Shown here piece by piece: positions 21,841-32,869 of a stretch of DNA of 64,000 nt. Positions within the stretch are counted from its first letter, which is position 1, and each line of letters begins with the position of its first letter. Both the position numbers and the translations under genes were made by a program. Location: NCBI GenBank assembly GCA_014529385.2, contig CM043952.1:151247057-151311056 (forward strand), read 5' to 3'. This DNA is from Adiantum capillus-veneris (lineage: Eukaryota > Streptophyta > Polypodiopsida > Polypodiales > Pteridaceae). The notes under the pieces were generated by a model. The model was not told where the DNA came from. It ran no database searches and saw nothing but the letters and a program-made list of their open reading frames with translations.

Positions 21841-23259
21841 AGCATCTTCAAAAGGATAATTTTTTAACTTAATAAGATACCACCGGATAATCTTACCATG
21901 TCGAAGTACCTTGTCTTCATGCCAAAGGATAGCTTTGGGTTGTAACACCTCTTCTTGGTCTTTGATTTTGGGAGGGTCTTCAATAATTGGTTCACTTGGT
22001 GACTCTCCTTTCTAGGGCTTAAGTAGGCTCGCATAAAAATTATTGTGTATGAGACAATGGTTGGGAAACTTGAGTTGATAAGCCATCTCATTGATTGGCT
22101 TCAAGATTTGGAAAGGACCATAGTATCTTTTTACATGTTTAGCATAATATTTTTGATGGCCCGTAGGATTTTTCCCGTCATTTGCCTCAATCGAGCCTTG
22201 GGAATCTTAAGTAAGACCCAATCATTTTCTTTGAATGTTAAGGCCCTTTTGTGCTTGTCAGCAACAACTTTTTTCCTTTGTTGAGAAATGGATATAGCCT
22301 CCTTAATCTTTTGAAAAGATTCTTGTAGGTCACAGCTATACTCATTGGCAGTGAAGATCTTCCCATGTACTTTGAGTAGAAAGGGAATTTTAGGTCTTCC
22401 CTCAATGATTTCAAAAGGTTCTTTTTCCATAAAAGTATGGACAATGTTATTGTATGCATACTACAAGAGGTAAGTACTTTTTCTATTGTGAGCCTGTTGA
22501 TCTACTTCGATAACGTAAGTCTTTAGTAGATCAAGTATCGTAAGATTGGCTATTTCACTTTGGCCATCCGTTTGTGGGTGATAGGTCGAAGAGAACTTCA
22601 ATCTTGTACATAGATTTTCAAAGAGACCTTTCCAAAAATTAGTGGTCATTCTAGGATCTCTATCTGACATGATGGATGTTGGGAATCCAAGTTGTTTGAA
22701 AATCTGTGATATGAAGAAAGCTACCAATTGGTGTGCCTTAATAGTCTTTTTGATAGGAATAAAGTGTGCTTGCTTGCTAAACCTGTCGACTATTGTCTAT
22801 ATCCCCGATTTCCATGGATAGACTTGGGTAATTCAAAGATAAATCCATGGATACTCTCCCATGGTGAATTTGGAATAGGCAATGGATGGAGTAATCTAGG
22901 TTGCTTCCCTCTATCATACTTGTTCTTTTGGCATACCACACATTTTGAAACATACTCTTGTATGTCCACTTTCATGGTAGGCCAATAGAAATACGTCTCT
23001 ACTCCTCGGAGAGTAGGTGGAATGCCTCTATGCCACGCATAAGAAGGAGCATTGGATTCATACGGGCTTCATACATGACTTTCTCACGAATGCAATGAGT
23101 AACACATAGCCTATTGCAGTGGAGAACATAACCATCCTGCAAGGTGAATGGTTCCTCTTTCTTCCCAAAATCAAGGGCAGAAATTATGTCTCTAAAGTCA
23201 GGGTCAATAGCATACTCATCTATCATACAAGATAGATCATTGTGAGTTTCTATAGACAC
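21841..23259 (-). pseudogene. Integrase and chromodomain-like C-terminus of element 2
   Basis: Zinc domain: KCVVCQKNKYDRGKQP in 22790-22975, with an upstream His-bearing part in 22999-23259. Core: SDRDPRMTTNFWKGLF and HPQTDGQSEIANL in 22461-22727. A chromodomain-like segment in 21841-21975 reads EEVLQPKAILWHEDKVLRHG, then WYLIKLKNYPFEDARW, without a stop in that frame. Frameshifts separate these parts, so no intact protein is made. Confidence 0.8.
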
Positions 23260-23269
23260 CGCATTAACT

Positions 23270-24378
23270 TTTGGTCATCCTGAAAGTGCATCTACCACTT
23301 GATTGTGCCTACCATTAATGTCAGCAATATGAAAATTAAATTGCAAAAGAAAATTTTCCCACCGTATTTGTTTGTCAAAAAGATTTTTTTGCATCATGAA
23401 ATACTTGAGACTTTGATGGTATGTTTGTAAAATGAATGGAGTCCCCAATAACTAGGGCTTCCATGTGTCTAGGGCATGTAGAACAGCTAAAGGCTCTTTC
23501 TCATAAATGCCGAAGACCCTCTAATTCATTTTAAGACTTCGGCTCTCATATGCTATTGCATGCCCTTCATGAAGCAAGACTTCTCCAAGGCAATCACCAC
23601 AAGCATCACATTGGACCTCAAATGGCTTTGAGAGATCCGGAAGCATAAGGATTTGTAGGGAGGCAAGTGTCTCTTTAAGCTTGTCAAAAGCATTTTTCTC
23701 CTTAGCAGTCCATGAATACTAAACATTCTTCTTTGTTATGTCATGTAGTTGTCCTACTATTTGATAGAATTTTTCTATGAAGCATCTATAGTATGCACAC
23801 ATACAAATAAATCTTCTTAGCTCATGTAGATTCCTTGGATTAGGCCATGCTTTTATTACCTCCAATTTTGATGGATCCATTCGGATACCATCTTGAGAGA
23901 TAATATGACCTAAGTATTGAATCTCTTGAAGGAAAATTTTTCTTTTCTTCTGATTGAGAAAAAGCTTGTTGTCCCTCAATGCTTGAAAAATCACTTGGCG
24001 ATGTTGCTTGTGTTCCTCTAAGGACTTGGAGTAGATGATGATATCATCAAAGAACACTCTAGTGAATTTGTGGTAGGGTCTAAAGATTTTCTCCATTAGA
24101 CGATTGAACATGGCTGGTGCATTGGTCAAGCCAAAAGGCATGACTAGATACTCATAAACACCAAACGTTTTATGAAACGCGATCTTTAGGATATCTTCAT
24201 CCACTATCCTTATTTGATAATAGCCACTTTTAAGGTCAATCCTATTGAGGTAGGTAGATCCTTGTAGCTTATCAAACAGATATTCTACTCGAGGCACGAG
24301 AAATCTTTTCTTGATAGTGATATGGTTTAGTGCTCGATAGTCAACACATATACGGTATGTACCATCTTTATTTTGCAC
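23270..24378 (-). pseudogene. RT and RNase H of element 2, YXDD box intact
   Basis: Open segment 23719-24378: NKDGTYRICVDYRALN, DLKSGYYQI, VMPFGLTNAP and FFDDIIIYS (about 24040-24056), with both catalytic Asp of the box present, then YLGHIISQDGI and the thumb. RNase H follows with a broken start and lies at about 23270-23718 in another frame. The N-terminal part upstream of 24378 is interrupted by a stop. Confidence 0.85.
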
Positions 24379-24653
24379 TTAGAGGAATGGACAACAAAGG
24401 GAGAGGAGCCAGGCCTCAACATCCCTTTGTCAACCAATTCTTATACTTGCCTCATGATCTCCTCTTGTTGAGCTTGGGAAACTTGATAAGGAGGCTTGTT
24501 AGGCGATGAGCTTCCTAGTAGCAGCTCAATTCGATGGTCATCATCCCCTTGTTTTGGAACTAAGTCCATAGGGATATCATCGATGAACACATCTTTCAAT
24601 CCTTTTAGAAAATTAGACAAGTCTAACTCTTCTTGATTACTACCATTTACATT
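24379..24653 (-). pseudogene. Protease-RT linker of element 2
   Basis: Residual coding sequence with stops; text such as LLLGSSSPNKPPYQVS fits the usual linker before RT. Too broken for a firmer call. Confidence 0.5.
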
Positions 24654-25241
24654 TTATGAAACATTAGGACCTTTTAGGGACTCTTTGACAAAAATCATGT
24701 ACGCAGAAATTGAGCTCTTCATTGATTTATCAAAATCATGAGGATCTACAAGTGGTATAGTACGACCAGACTCACTAGCATCTATATACATGTTCTTTTC
24801 CCTGTAGGTGAAGTAGATTCTCCTTTCAAAGAAATTCATGTTGGTAGCCATGCGGTTGAACCATGGTTCCCCTAGGATAGCATCCTCATGTTGGAGAGGA
24901 GTGTTGAAAAAGTCTTCTTTGTCGACATAGCTTTGGACATGAGCCCTCAAATTCCCAATCAACGGAGTAACGGAGGCTTGATATCCCTTGAAAGCGGTGT
25001 TGGCCGTCACAGTATCTCCCATCTTGAAAGCTTGAATGCCCACCTTGGTGGCCAAATCTATTGATATGAATTTGTGAGTAGAACCAGGGTCAAACAAGAT
25101 GAAGGCATTATGCTCCTTACGTTTCCCCAAGAATAGGAGAGAGGTGATCCTTTGCAATGAGCATCTTTTTTTGGAGCTTCGATATGGTGGAAGCTCTAGG
25201 AGTCTCATTACGGGCAATACTCTTGGGGCAAGAATGATAGC
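24654..25241 (-). pseudogene. Protease of element 2
   Basis: The frame 24654-25433 fuses a Gag N-terminus to protease. The active-site loop is LFDPGSTHKFIS (about 25075-25100), with DPG instead of the usual DSG; DAILGEPWF is the second conserved turn. The fold is otherwise complete. The Ser-to-Pro change would probably block catalysis. Confidence 0.75.
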
Positions 25242-25433
25242 TTGGAGAGGAAGGGAAATCCCATAAGCACAAAGTTCTTGACTAACTTTGGCTCGCAAAC
25301 CAGGGTTGCCAATAGCTTGCTGCAACCTAGTAAAAAGATAATTGACAAACATGGTGGCATCATCATTAGCACCTTCATGTGCAAAATCAAAGTTATCAAT
25401 GTTCATTCTAATCTCTCTGTTATTATCAGCCAT
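25242..25433 (-). pseudogene. Gag N-terminus of element 2, truncated
   Basis: Starts MADNNREIRMNIDNFD and runs about 64 codons to CAYGISLPLQ. There it is joined to sequence that in element 1 lies beyond the zinc knuckle. Compared with element 1 about 1.1 kb of Gag core and nucleocapsid is missing. Confidence 0.75.
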
Positions 25434-25836
25434 GTTAATTAAACTTCTGTGTTTACTTAGTGTATTCTTTGGAAATTAAAAACCTTAGTTGCTACTCCTC
25501 TTAGCCTTTGGAAATTAGCACTTAAGTATCTACATCCACGGCTCGAATTGGTTAACTATAGAGAGTAGTGGAGTGGGTCTCATATTGCAGAGTTTCCAGG
25601 GGATAGATCCTTTTGGACTTCTTATGGCTCAATAATGGTAAAGCCGTAGGGAGGTCTAGAAAGTCCCCATTATTAAGATGAAATCTCTCCCGAGGTGTGC
25701 ACCATATCCCACATAGTGGGCTCAACAAGGCTGATAATAGATGCCATTCCCACTTACCCTAATATAATTAACAAAATCAACCATCAATAGGCTACATAAG
25801 GACCTCTCTTCTTAAGCAAGAAAAGAGAAACCAAAT
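25434..25836 (-). other. 5' leader of element 2
   Basis: Non-coding, collinear with 18423-18808. Confidence 0.7.
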
Positions 25837-25848
25837 GCTCTGATACCA
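25837..25848 (-). other. Primer-binding site, perfect tRNA-iMet type
   Basis: Minus strand TGGTATCAGAGC, the standard initiator-Met site, one base from the LTR edge at 25850. Confidence 0.92.
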
Positions 25849-25849
25849 A

Positions 25850-27396
25850 TGTAATGGAAATGGCCTATGAACTTTGAGAATAGCGGAATTAGGAGAATTA
25901 AATAGAGCCTTTTTGTGACATTACTTTGAGAACATGGAGGGTGAACTTAATTGATGATAGAAACTTTTGATGATAGCACGAACAATACTTTTGCAAGAGA
26001 GTGAGTTTAGAGAACTTGACAAAAATTGAGGACTGGATTTATGTGGAGCCGGTCCCCCTTCCAATAGGCATTTGTATTATAGATTCTCCCATTAAGAGAA
26101 ACTTGGTACAATAGAATCTTTATGTCCCTTGTGACCTAGGTGATGCAATGAAGACAGAAAGCTTCATGCATCACGAGCATAACATAAACTTTGTAAAAAT
26201 CATTATCTATCCCAAACCTCAGTTCCAAGGCCTTCAACACCTTCGAAGGTGGAGAGAGCTAGCGGGGAATGAGGGTAGGAAAGAGGAAGAAGAAACATCC
26301 TGTAGGAGAAAGAAGTAGTTCCTCACTTATCATCACTCTTCTTGCTAGCATGCATAATATCATAGTAATGAATATGGAGAAGATGTAAAGCATTGAATCA
26401 TGGCTCTTGGTTGGATTTGCATTCCATAGCCAAGAGTGTTGGTGCAGTCTCTCAACTTCTCTACTAGATTGGAGAAGGAGATAGAGCTCTTGCACTTTGC
26501 ACTTCACACAATGAGAGTGTGTGTGAGTGTGTGTTGGAGAGTATACCTCCCAAGCAAACCCCCGTTCTTGCTTTGGTCGACCCCCGTTGTAGCTCATGCT
26601 TGAAGCTCATTGGATCCCTCCAGGCCTAGCCAATCACATGCAAGAGGCATATCAAGCAACAAGGGTAGTCTTGGAACAAGTGTCCCCCTTTCCCCTTTGA
26701 GAGAGAGGACTTGATAGATGAAAAATCACTTAATTAAATCAACCAAAATATTATTGTACACCTTGGGAGTCTATCCAATAGGATTCAGGCATACCTTGAG
26801 GGCAATGATTTGGGCTTGACATGTGTCCTTGCTGCCTCTTGAGGCTTGGGCTTACCTTGTGTGTGTGTGTGTGTGTGTATGTGTGTGTGTGTGTGGGTTC
26901 TCTCTCATCCCCCTAGCTTTAGGGCTCACCCCCTCTTTTGTAGGGATGTTGTTGTCTTTTGAAACACAAGCACCTTAGTAAGCAAGAACGGCAAAGCACC
27001 TCAAGCTTGTGTTCCCACAAGCACCTCAAGCTCCCTAGTCGGCAAGCATGACAAGCATCTCAAGCATCTTTGTTAGCAAGCACGACAAGCACCTCAAGCT
27101 TGGACCGGGTTTCCACCTCAAGCACATCCCTAGTTTACCTAAGGTCAAAGGACTTAACACTAATCTTTGGAGGTCTTTAATGAAGCTAACCCTAAGGTAT
27201 TTAAGCTCCATTCGCTAGCCTTACTCTTTGACAGACCATCTCTCATTTGGACCCCTTTACCATTGGCCCCATGTTGAGATAGACCCGTAAGTACATGTCT
27301 ATATTCTAACCCTTGTTCCTGTCTATTCTCCCACATTAAATGATCAGTTTAATATGAGAAAATCATTTGGGTTGGTTCGATATAGATTTTATGAAA
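25850..27396 (-). mobile_element. LTR D (5' LTR of element 2), long form
   Basis: + strand TGTAATGG start; the end reads TTTTATGAAA where TTATGACA is expected, so the outer tip is mutated. It has the same block of about 0.5 kb as LTR B, a GT tract at about 26857-26894 and two minisatellite units. Confidence 0.88.
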
Positions 27397-27885
27397 AATT
27401 TCATGCACATATGATACTATAAATGATTTCACGGATTTTCATGATAGATATTGGTGTGTTTCTGTTTTAAACATAAATCATGTTGCAGGTTGAGACCTTG
27501 GTGCCATGTTCACACGAATACATGAAGGGATTCTAGTTGTTCCATTGTACGATCGTCAGATTGAAGATGTAGCAACCAAAAATGATGGTTTTAAGGCCGA
27601 TAGTGACATGATTTTCAAGAGGTGCCATGGATGCTAGATGACATTGGAGAACCCTTTTGTCCCGGTGTGGAGAAGAGTGAGTTATTTGCTCGGTTAGTCG
27701 AGGATTGGTTGAAGTCTCTAAATATAGCCATCATTGCATTGTCCACTAATGTATGTTTTATTTTACAGGTGGTTGTTGAGTAAATTCATGAAGGTTGCCG
27801 ATGCAATTTTGAACTACCACCTTTGCTGGATGATGTGGTGTCTTGGTGACAGAGTGTGAGCTTCTACAACAACATTGTATCAACA
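27397..27885 (+). other. Unassigned DNA with a short coding-like stretch
   Basis: One frame (about 27638-27765) reads DDIGEPFCPGVEKSELFARL and continues with plausible protein composition, but stops flank it. Pyrimidine-rich TTTTACAG and TGTTGCAG ends look like splice acceptors. No family recognised; possibly a decayed gene fragment. Confidence 0.25.
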
Positions 27886-28197
27886 TTAAGCAAGATTGAA
27901 AATTGTTTCTGGATCATGTTCAACCACAGCGGCCGCTTCCCAGTGGACTAGGGTTGGCTCTTCATTCAGGAAAGGTTTCACATTCATCATGGTCACAAGT
28001 CCCTCCTTCACCTTTACCACATCCCTAGGAGTCCATGTTACCGTCTGTTCCACCCCCGAGCAGACCACCACTAGGTTGGCCATGCCATAATCCATCACTC
28101 TACATGCCACTATTTCCCTTGTTTCTACCCATGGGGTCCCTACCTGCACGTGTCCCACTGGCATAGCCACCACCATAACCAAGAACCTAAAATCCAT
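27886..28197 (-). CDS. Unrecognised 103-codon ORF
   Basis: Opens MDFRFLVMVVAMPVGHVQ and stays open for 103 codons with a higher GC content than its flanks. Val/Met-rich with a hydrophobic start and an acidic end. The opposite strand is also partly open here. No family recognised; it could be a gene fragment or chance. Confidence 0.25.
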   Translation of the reverse strand: MDFRFLVMVVAMPVGHVQVGTPWVETREIVACRVMDYGMANLVVVCSGVEQTVTWTPRDVVKVKEGLVTMMNVKPFLNEEPTLVHWEAAAVVEHDPETIFNLA

Positions 28198-28366
28198 GAT
28201 GTATTGATTACTTCATATATACGTATTTTCTATGTAATGACACATTCAGACTTGGTACTTGTTCTTCTCACTATATTTAAAATTTTTCTGGGATTGTTCT
28301 CTATTTTTTAATTAGAGGTTAGTGCAATTGTGATGCTAAAAATTCTATGATTTGAATGTAGGTTAA

Positions 28367-28960
28367 TCAAAGACGTTTAATCTTGAAGTGAGATTTTCTT
28401 GAATGTTTTAGCAAAAAATCACTAGTTTCATCATTTGCAAGTTTGTATATGTGCTTTTTCACAAGCTTCTCTTTCAGTCTTCTCGCATTTATGGCTAGTA
28501 TGGGCAAGCCACTCAACATGGGCATGGCTCTCAACGTTGTCCACCACTCCCTCGTGTTGACGCCATCAACAATGTGCACATTAATCACATTCTTAACAAT
28601 GTATATGAAATGAATAATTTATGTGCAATACAAAGTGCACACAACAATGTGGAGGCTTTTCGTGTAGTTGAAGATGCCACAAAGTCCCTATTCAATGCCA
28701 TGTATAACCTTGATATAGATTCACAACCAACCGAAGGATATGTTGAGCAAGTTGTTGTTATTTCCCACAATGCAATAATGCTTTCGGGGAGCATGGATAT
28801 CACACCCCACAAGAGTGTGCAGCCTTCAAGAGACATGTGGAGGCTTGGGTAGAAGTGTGGATGATATACATTGCTTCACAAGGACAAGTCAACGGATCCA
28901 ACTATGATAATGACAATGATAACGACAATGACACTAGCAACAACGGCAACTAGATTTTCC
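28367..28960 (+). pseudogene. Unrecognised coding remnant with Asn/Asp-rich end
   Basis: The + frame 28574-28852 has good protein texture. A shift of frame near 28750-28800 leads into ECAAFKRHVEAW and an (N/D)-rich tail (about 28905-28953) that ends in TAG. It looks like the C-terminus of a gene with one frameshift. A minus-strand frame at 28367-28588 overlaps the left part. No family recognised. Confidence 0.3.
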
Positions 28961-29398
28961 CATTGTAAGCTAATTTCATAACAATAAGCCCGTGAACCCA
29001 TATTTTACTAAACTTTTTTACTCCATATCTTTCTTTTTGGAGTTGTTTTCTTAAGATGTTTACTTTCAATCCTTTTAGTATTAGTTTATATGGGTATCTT
29101 TCAATAGTCTTTCAATGTTGTTCATCTATTGATTTTTAGTTGCCTTTCAATATTAGTCTATATGGATATGTTTTAGTAGTCTTTCAATGTTACTTTCAAG
29201 CCTTTCAATATTAGTTTATATGGGTATGTTTCAATAGTCTTTCAATATTGTACATCTATTGATTTATAAGAGCAAAGTTGGTTTGGATTATTCTAGATTG
29301 TAAACCTTTAAATTATCTTGTTGCAAATGATTTGAGTATATCATTGTGTGGATGGTGCTTAAACTTGTTGCTCGATGTAGATCGTTATGTTTGAAAAG
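28961..29398. repeat. T-rich DNA with diverged short repeats
   Basis: The phrases TTTCAATAGTCTTTCAATRTTG and TTAGTTTATATGGGTATST recur two or three times between 29080 and 29270, a diverged tandem repeat. No gene. Confidence 0.6.
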
Positions 29399-29790
29399 AG
29401 TGTGTGTGTGTATGTGCGCAATAATTCATGCGTATTTTTGTGCTTATATACGAGTGTGTATGTGTATGAGTGTACATGAGTGAGCTGGAAAAGAGGGAGG
29501 TCTATCAAGGCAAAGTTGGAAGGATTCTTTTGGATTTTAAATTGTTATTCACCAAGCAAAAATTTAGAGAGAGAGAGACAGGGAGAGGATGAGGGAGGAT
29601 GAGGAGAGAGAAAAAAGAGCGAGCGAATCCTCAACTATCAGAGAGAGAGAGAGAGAAAATCTTTATGGAATCTGTCTGCCAAGAATTTCCACCAAAAAAT
29701 TATGTCCTTGTAGGAATATGGTATTTACAAGAAGAGGTGGTTATTGGTTATAATATTGTGTGTGTGAGTGTATGTGTGTGTGTAACCTTG
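29399..29790. repeat. TG- and GA-rich simple repeats
   Basis: Imperfect TG tract at about 29399-29480, GAGA tracts at about 29563-29660 and another TG tract at about 29756-29783. Confidence 0.8.
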
Positions 29791-30937
29791 CACCATGACA
29801 AGGCATGCCTCGTGATGATTGGAGCACTAACTACATTAAACCTCTACATAAAGGATTAAATGTAAGCAACTATGAGAATATAATGATTGGATCTCTTATG
29901 ACCTCCAAGGGGGGGAATCCAAAACATGACACATGAGTTCAATAGAAGCCCCATTTTTAACATACACAAGGGTACCACTCAAAGGGGAGATACACATAGT
30001 GAAAAGGAAAGTGTGTGTTATATTCATGAAAAATATAAAGATTAGGGATTTAACAACTAGTCCCTTAATAGAAAAAGTGTGTGTTATATTCATGGAAAAT
30101 ATTATTTAAAAACTAGGACCCTGAATGAACGTGATTATGAAAGAGTTATTTGGAATGTAATTCAAGAAAAACTAAGTGCATGGTTTGAAAGGGTGTTGTA
30201 TGTACTCATGGACAAGCAAGCATTGTTAAGGTCATAGTGGCATAGAATATCTCGTTACCCTTCGAGTTCTTGATGAGAAAATTCAATGGGAGGGTAAAAG
30301 CTTGTACTATGTTTGTGTACTTTTGAAAGACATTTGTAAGAGGATCTCTCAAGATTCACAGAAGAACTCCAAGTACCAAGTGAATACATGCTTGCAATTT
30401 CATGTGTATATGAGCAAGCAATATGCTGAGCATGCTTAAGAGAGAAAACTTCAAAAATCTTATCAATATTGAAGCACACAATTCTTGAGTACACACACCA
30501 AAAAATAATGAAGAAATTATAGTCAATATTGTTGTGGTATCTAGCTGCCATGTTGTAGATTGGATGCTTGATAGAGTCGTTGAAGAGAGAGGAATAACGG
30601 ATAGTGCTATGATGAGTTCATTTGTGAAAATAAATTACTAAAATTTTCTTTGTTTAGCTAATTGATAGTGCTGAAATTTAGGGAATAATAATTTATTCAC
30701 AACAATATCTATGCCTCATTTAGATCCTTAAGTTTGCATATTCAAAGCAATAGTACACACAATAAAGTCAGAGAAAACAACAACAAGTCTATGACAACAA
30801 AGCATGGTATTGGGGATTATTTTTTTAAATAGTTTCTGACATGTTGACATAGCTTTGGGTTGTCAAAGACTATTAATTTGGGACATCGGGTATTGATTGA
30901 GTTCAATGAAAAAAGGTCAACCCCTATCCAAATTTCT
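29791..30937. repeat. Non-coding DNA with a 66-bp duplication
   Basis: GTGTGTTATATTCATG followed by AAAATAT occurs at about 30013 and 30079, a short direct repeat. The remainder is AT-rich with no supported gene. Confidence 0.5.
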
Positions 30938-31055
30938 TCATTTATACAAGTAATTGTCATAGGGGACATTCCCAAGTGAACTATGTATGCTTTTCTTTAT
31001 TTATACAAGTAATTGTCAGAGGGGACATTCCCAAGTGAACTAGGTATGCTTTGAA
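30938..31055. repeat. 59-bp tandem duplication
   Basis: TTTATACAAGTAATTGTCA followed by GGGGACATTCCCAAGTGAAC starts at 30941 and again at 31000 with only a few differences: a recent two-copy duplication. Confidence 0.9.
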
Positions 31056-31663
31056 ATATGGGAATATTTGTGAGTACTTTGGATCTAACCATTGCATCTA
31101 GGGTAATATGTCATTAACTTGAGATGTTCAATCATGATAGAAGAGTTTAATCATGAACTTTTCTATCAATATTTGTATAGTTTCATTGATTAAATGACTA
31201 CCTTGATATGATATGATTTCAATGGATAGTTTGAGTGATTTATAATATGGTCATAGATGAACCAATTGGTTGATCTTAAATTTTTTTTGGGAGTGCTCTA
31301 GATTTGGCATGTTTGCTAAACAAAACAAGGAGTTGCCAAAATATACTTTTTGCTTTCTCTGGAATGGTACCATAAAGGTGCAAGGTCAACTTCATAAACA
31401 TGTACAATTATTTGTTGTCAGTAGCAGTATCTCAATTGCAATTGCCATGACCATTCATTCGCATCACCCTTCTTGCAAAGTCATTGAACATCTCCCATCA
31501 TTTACTGCCACCACAATATAGTTTGCAAGGTATTTCTATAAGAAGTTAGAGATTAGAAACAACCATCAAAATTTGTAGTATATGTTTCTCTTATACTTTG
31601 GTTTTGGTGTTGGTTGAGAGATATCTTTTGGGATTACATCTATTTTGAGTTTATTGAGATGGT
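31056..31663. other. Non-coding DNA before the copia remnant
   Basis: An 83-codon frame at 31270-31521 has no recognisable features. Nothing else is supported. Confidence 0.4.
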
Positions 31664-32387
31664 TGTTAGGGTTCATGCCAATGGCACTCCCAAGTCTGAT
31701 ATTGAGAAAGTGCAAATGGACAAGGTGCCATATTCTTCAGTATAGTTGACAGCCTTATGTAAGCCATGGTAGTCATGAGATCAAACATTGCTTTTGTAGT
31801 GGGAGGAGTTAGCAGATTTATGGAAAATCTTGGAAAAAAGTATTGGGAAGCAGTGAATCACATCTTGAGATATCTGAAAGATATGGCAGACAATTTCTTA
31901 TGATTTGGGAGTAGTGATGCATCCATTGTGGGTTACACTAATGTGAATTATGCAGGTCGTGTGAATAGTTGAAGATCCACGTCTGGCTATCATATTCCTA
32001 TTTGTTGGAGCACCCTGTCATGGAGATCGTGTCTCTAGGATTGTACGTCATCTTCCACCACAGAGCCAGAGTATGTGGTAGTTTCTAATGCTAGCAAGGA
32101 AGTTGTATGGTTAGCTCACATAGTAGAGATCTTGGCATTACGCAAACTCCAGTGTTGCATTGTGATAGTCAAAGTGCGATCGCATTAGCAAAGAATCTCG
32201 TATTTCAATCAGCGTTGAGACACGTAGAGGTCCGCTATCACTCACGAAGCACTACCCTTGGAGTAGTTTGCACATTGTATTGAGATGATGGGTGTAGGGT
32301 GAAGCCACTAGAATTCTTCAAGGCTATATAGATATACATACTTACACATATTTCCACATGGACCATGTTGGCCTTCAAGTGGGAGAT
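31664..32387 (+). pseudogene. Ty1/copia RT end and RNase H
   Basis: Broken frames give the standard copia order: KVPYSS, then the SRFMENLGKKYWEAVNHILR-like stretch (about 31806-31880), GYTNVNYAGRVNS with the RNase H Asp changed to Asn (about 31930-31968), STSGY, then TTEPEYV with the catalytic Glu (about 32055-32080) and KEVVWLA. Stops interrupt all frames. The HIEVRYH-type end is at about 32221-32241. A copia-type polypurine tract AAGTGGGAGAT ends at 32387. Confidence 0.85.
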
Positions 32388-32600
32388 TGTAAGGGTTCAG
32401 GCCAATTGGTCGAACACCCATCTCACTAACCGTACTAATGTTATTTATTCTTTTGATCATATGGAACAATAAGGAGAGGTGAGGGATTAATCCTCATGTT
32501 GAGCTCCACCAACACTGTGTCTTCTCTTCTCTCCCTCACACTCCGTACGCACTGCCCACTCCACACTCCCTTCCAATAATAGTATGCTTCTAACTTTTCA
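32388..32600 (+). mobile_element. 3' LTR start of the copia remnant
   Basis: TGTAAGGGTTCAGGCCAAT follows the polypurine tract. A very similar 21-mer, TGTTAGGGTTCATGCCAAT, lies at 31664 just upstream of the pol remnant and may be the edge of the 5' LTR. The right end is not identifiable. Confidence 0.5.
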
Positions 32601-32869
32601 TTATTAACAATTTCTTCTCAAATTTACTCATTTTTTCTCAACCTACTTTTCAATATTAATGATCTCTTCTCAAACTTACTCATTTCTTCAAGTAGTCCAC
32701 ATAAACTTTGAAGCATATATAAGGCATATACTTTTGGATCTACCTCATCAACTCCTTCAAATTGCGAAAATGCTTCACATCAAATGGATCATCTCTAAAA
32801 GAGTACATACCAATTCTTTGGTAGCTGCAGCCAAGAAGTAAGCTCTACAATGTGTTAAGCTTATGATAT
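32601..32869. other. Unassigned DNA
   Basis: AT-rich; short tandem similarity (ATTTCTTCTCAAACTTACTCA-like text twice at about 32609-32690). No gene supported. Confidence 0.4.

Larger units (their letters stand above)
20630..27396 (-). mobile_element. Chromovirus-type Ty3/gypsy element 2, same family
   Basis: Minus strand: 5' LTR D (25850-27396), perfect initiator-Met PBS, Gag N-terminus, protease, RT with intact FFDD box, RNase H, integrase, chromodomain-like C-terminus, PPT and a truncated 3' LTR C. The Gag core and nucleocapsid are deleted. Collinear with element 1 throughout. No target duplication can be scored because LTR C lost its outer end. Confidence 0.88.
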
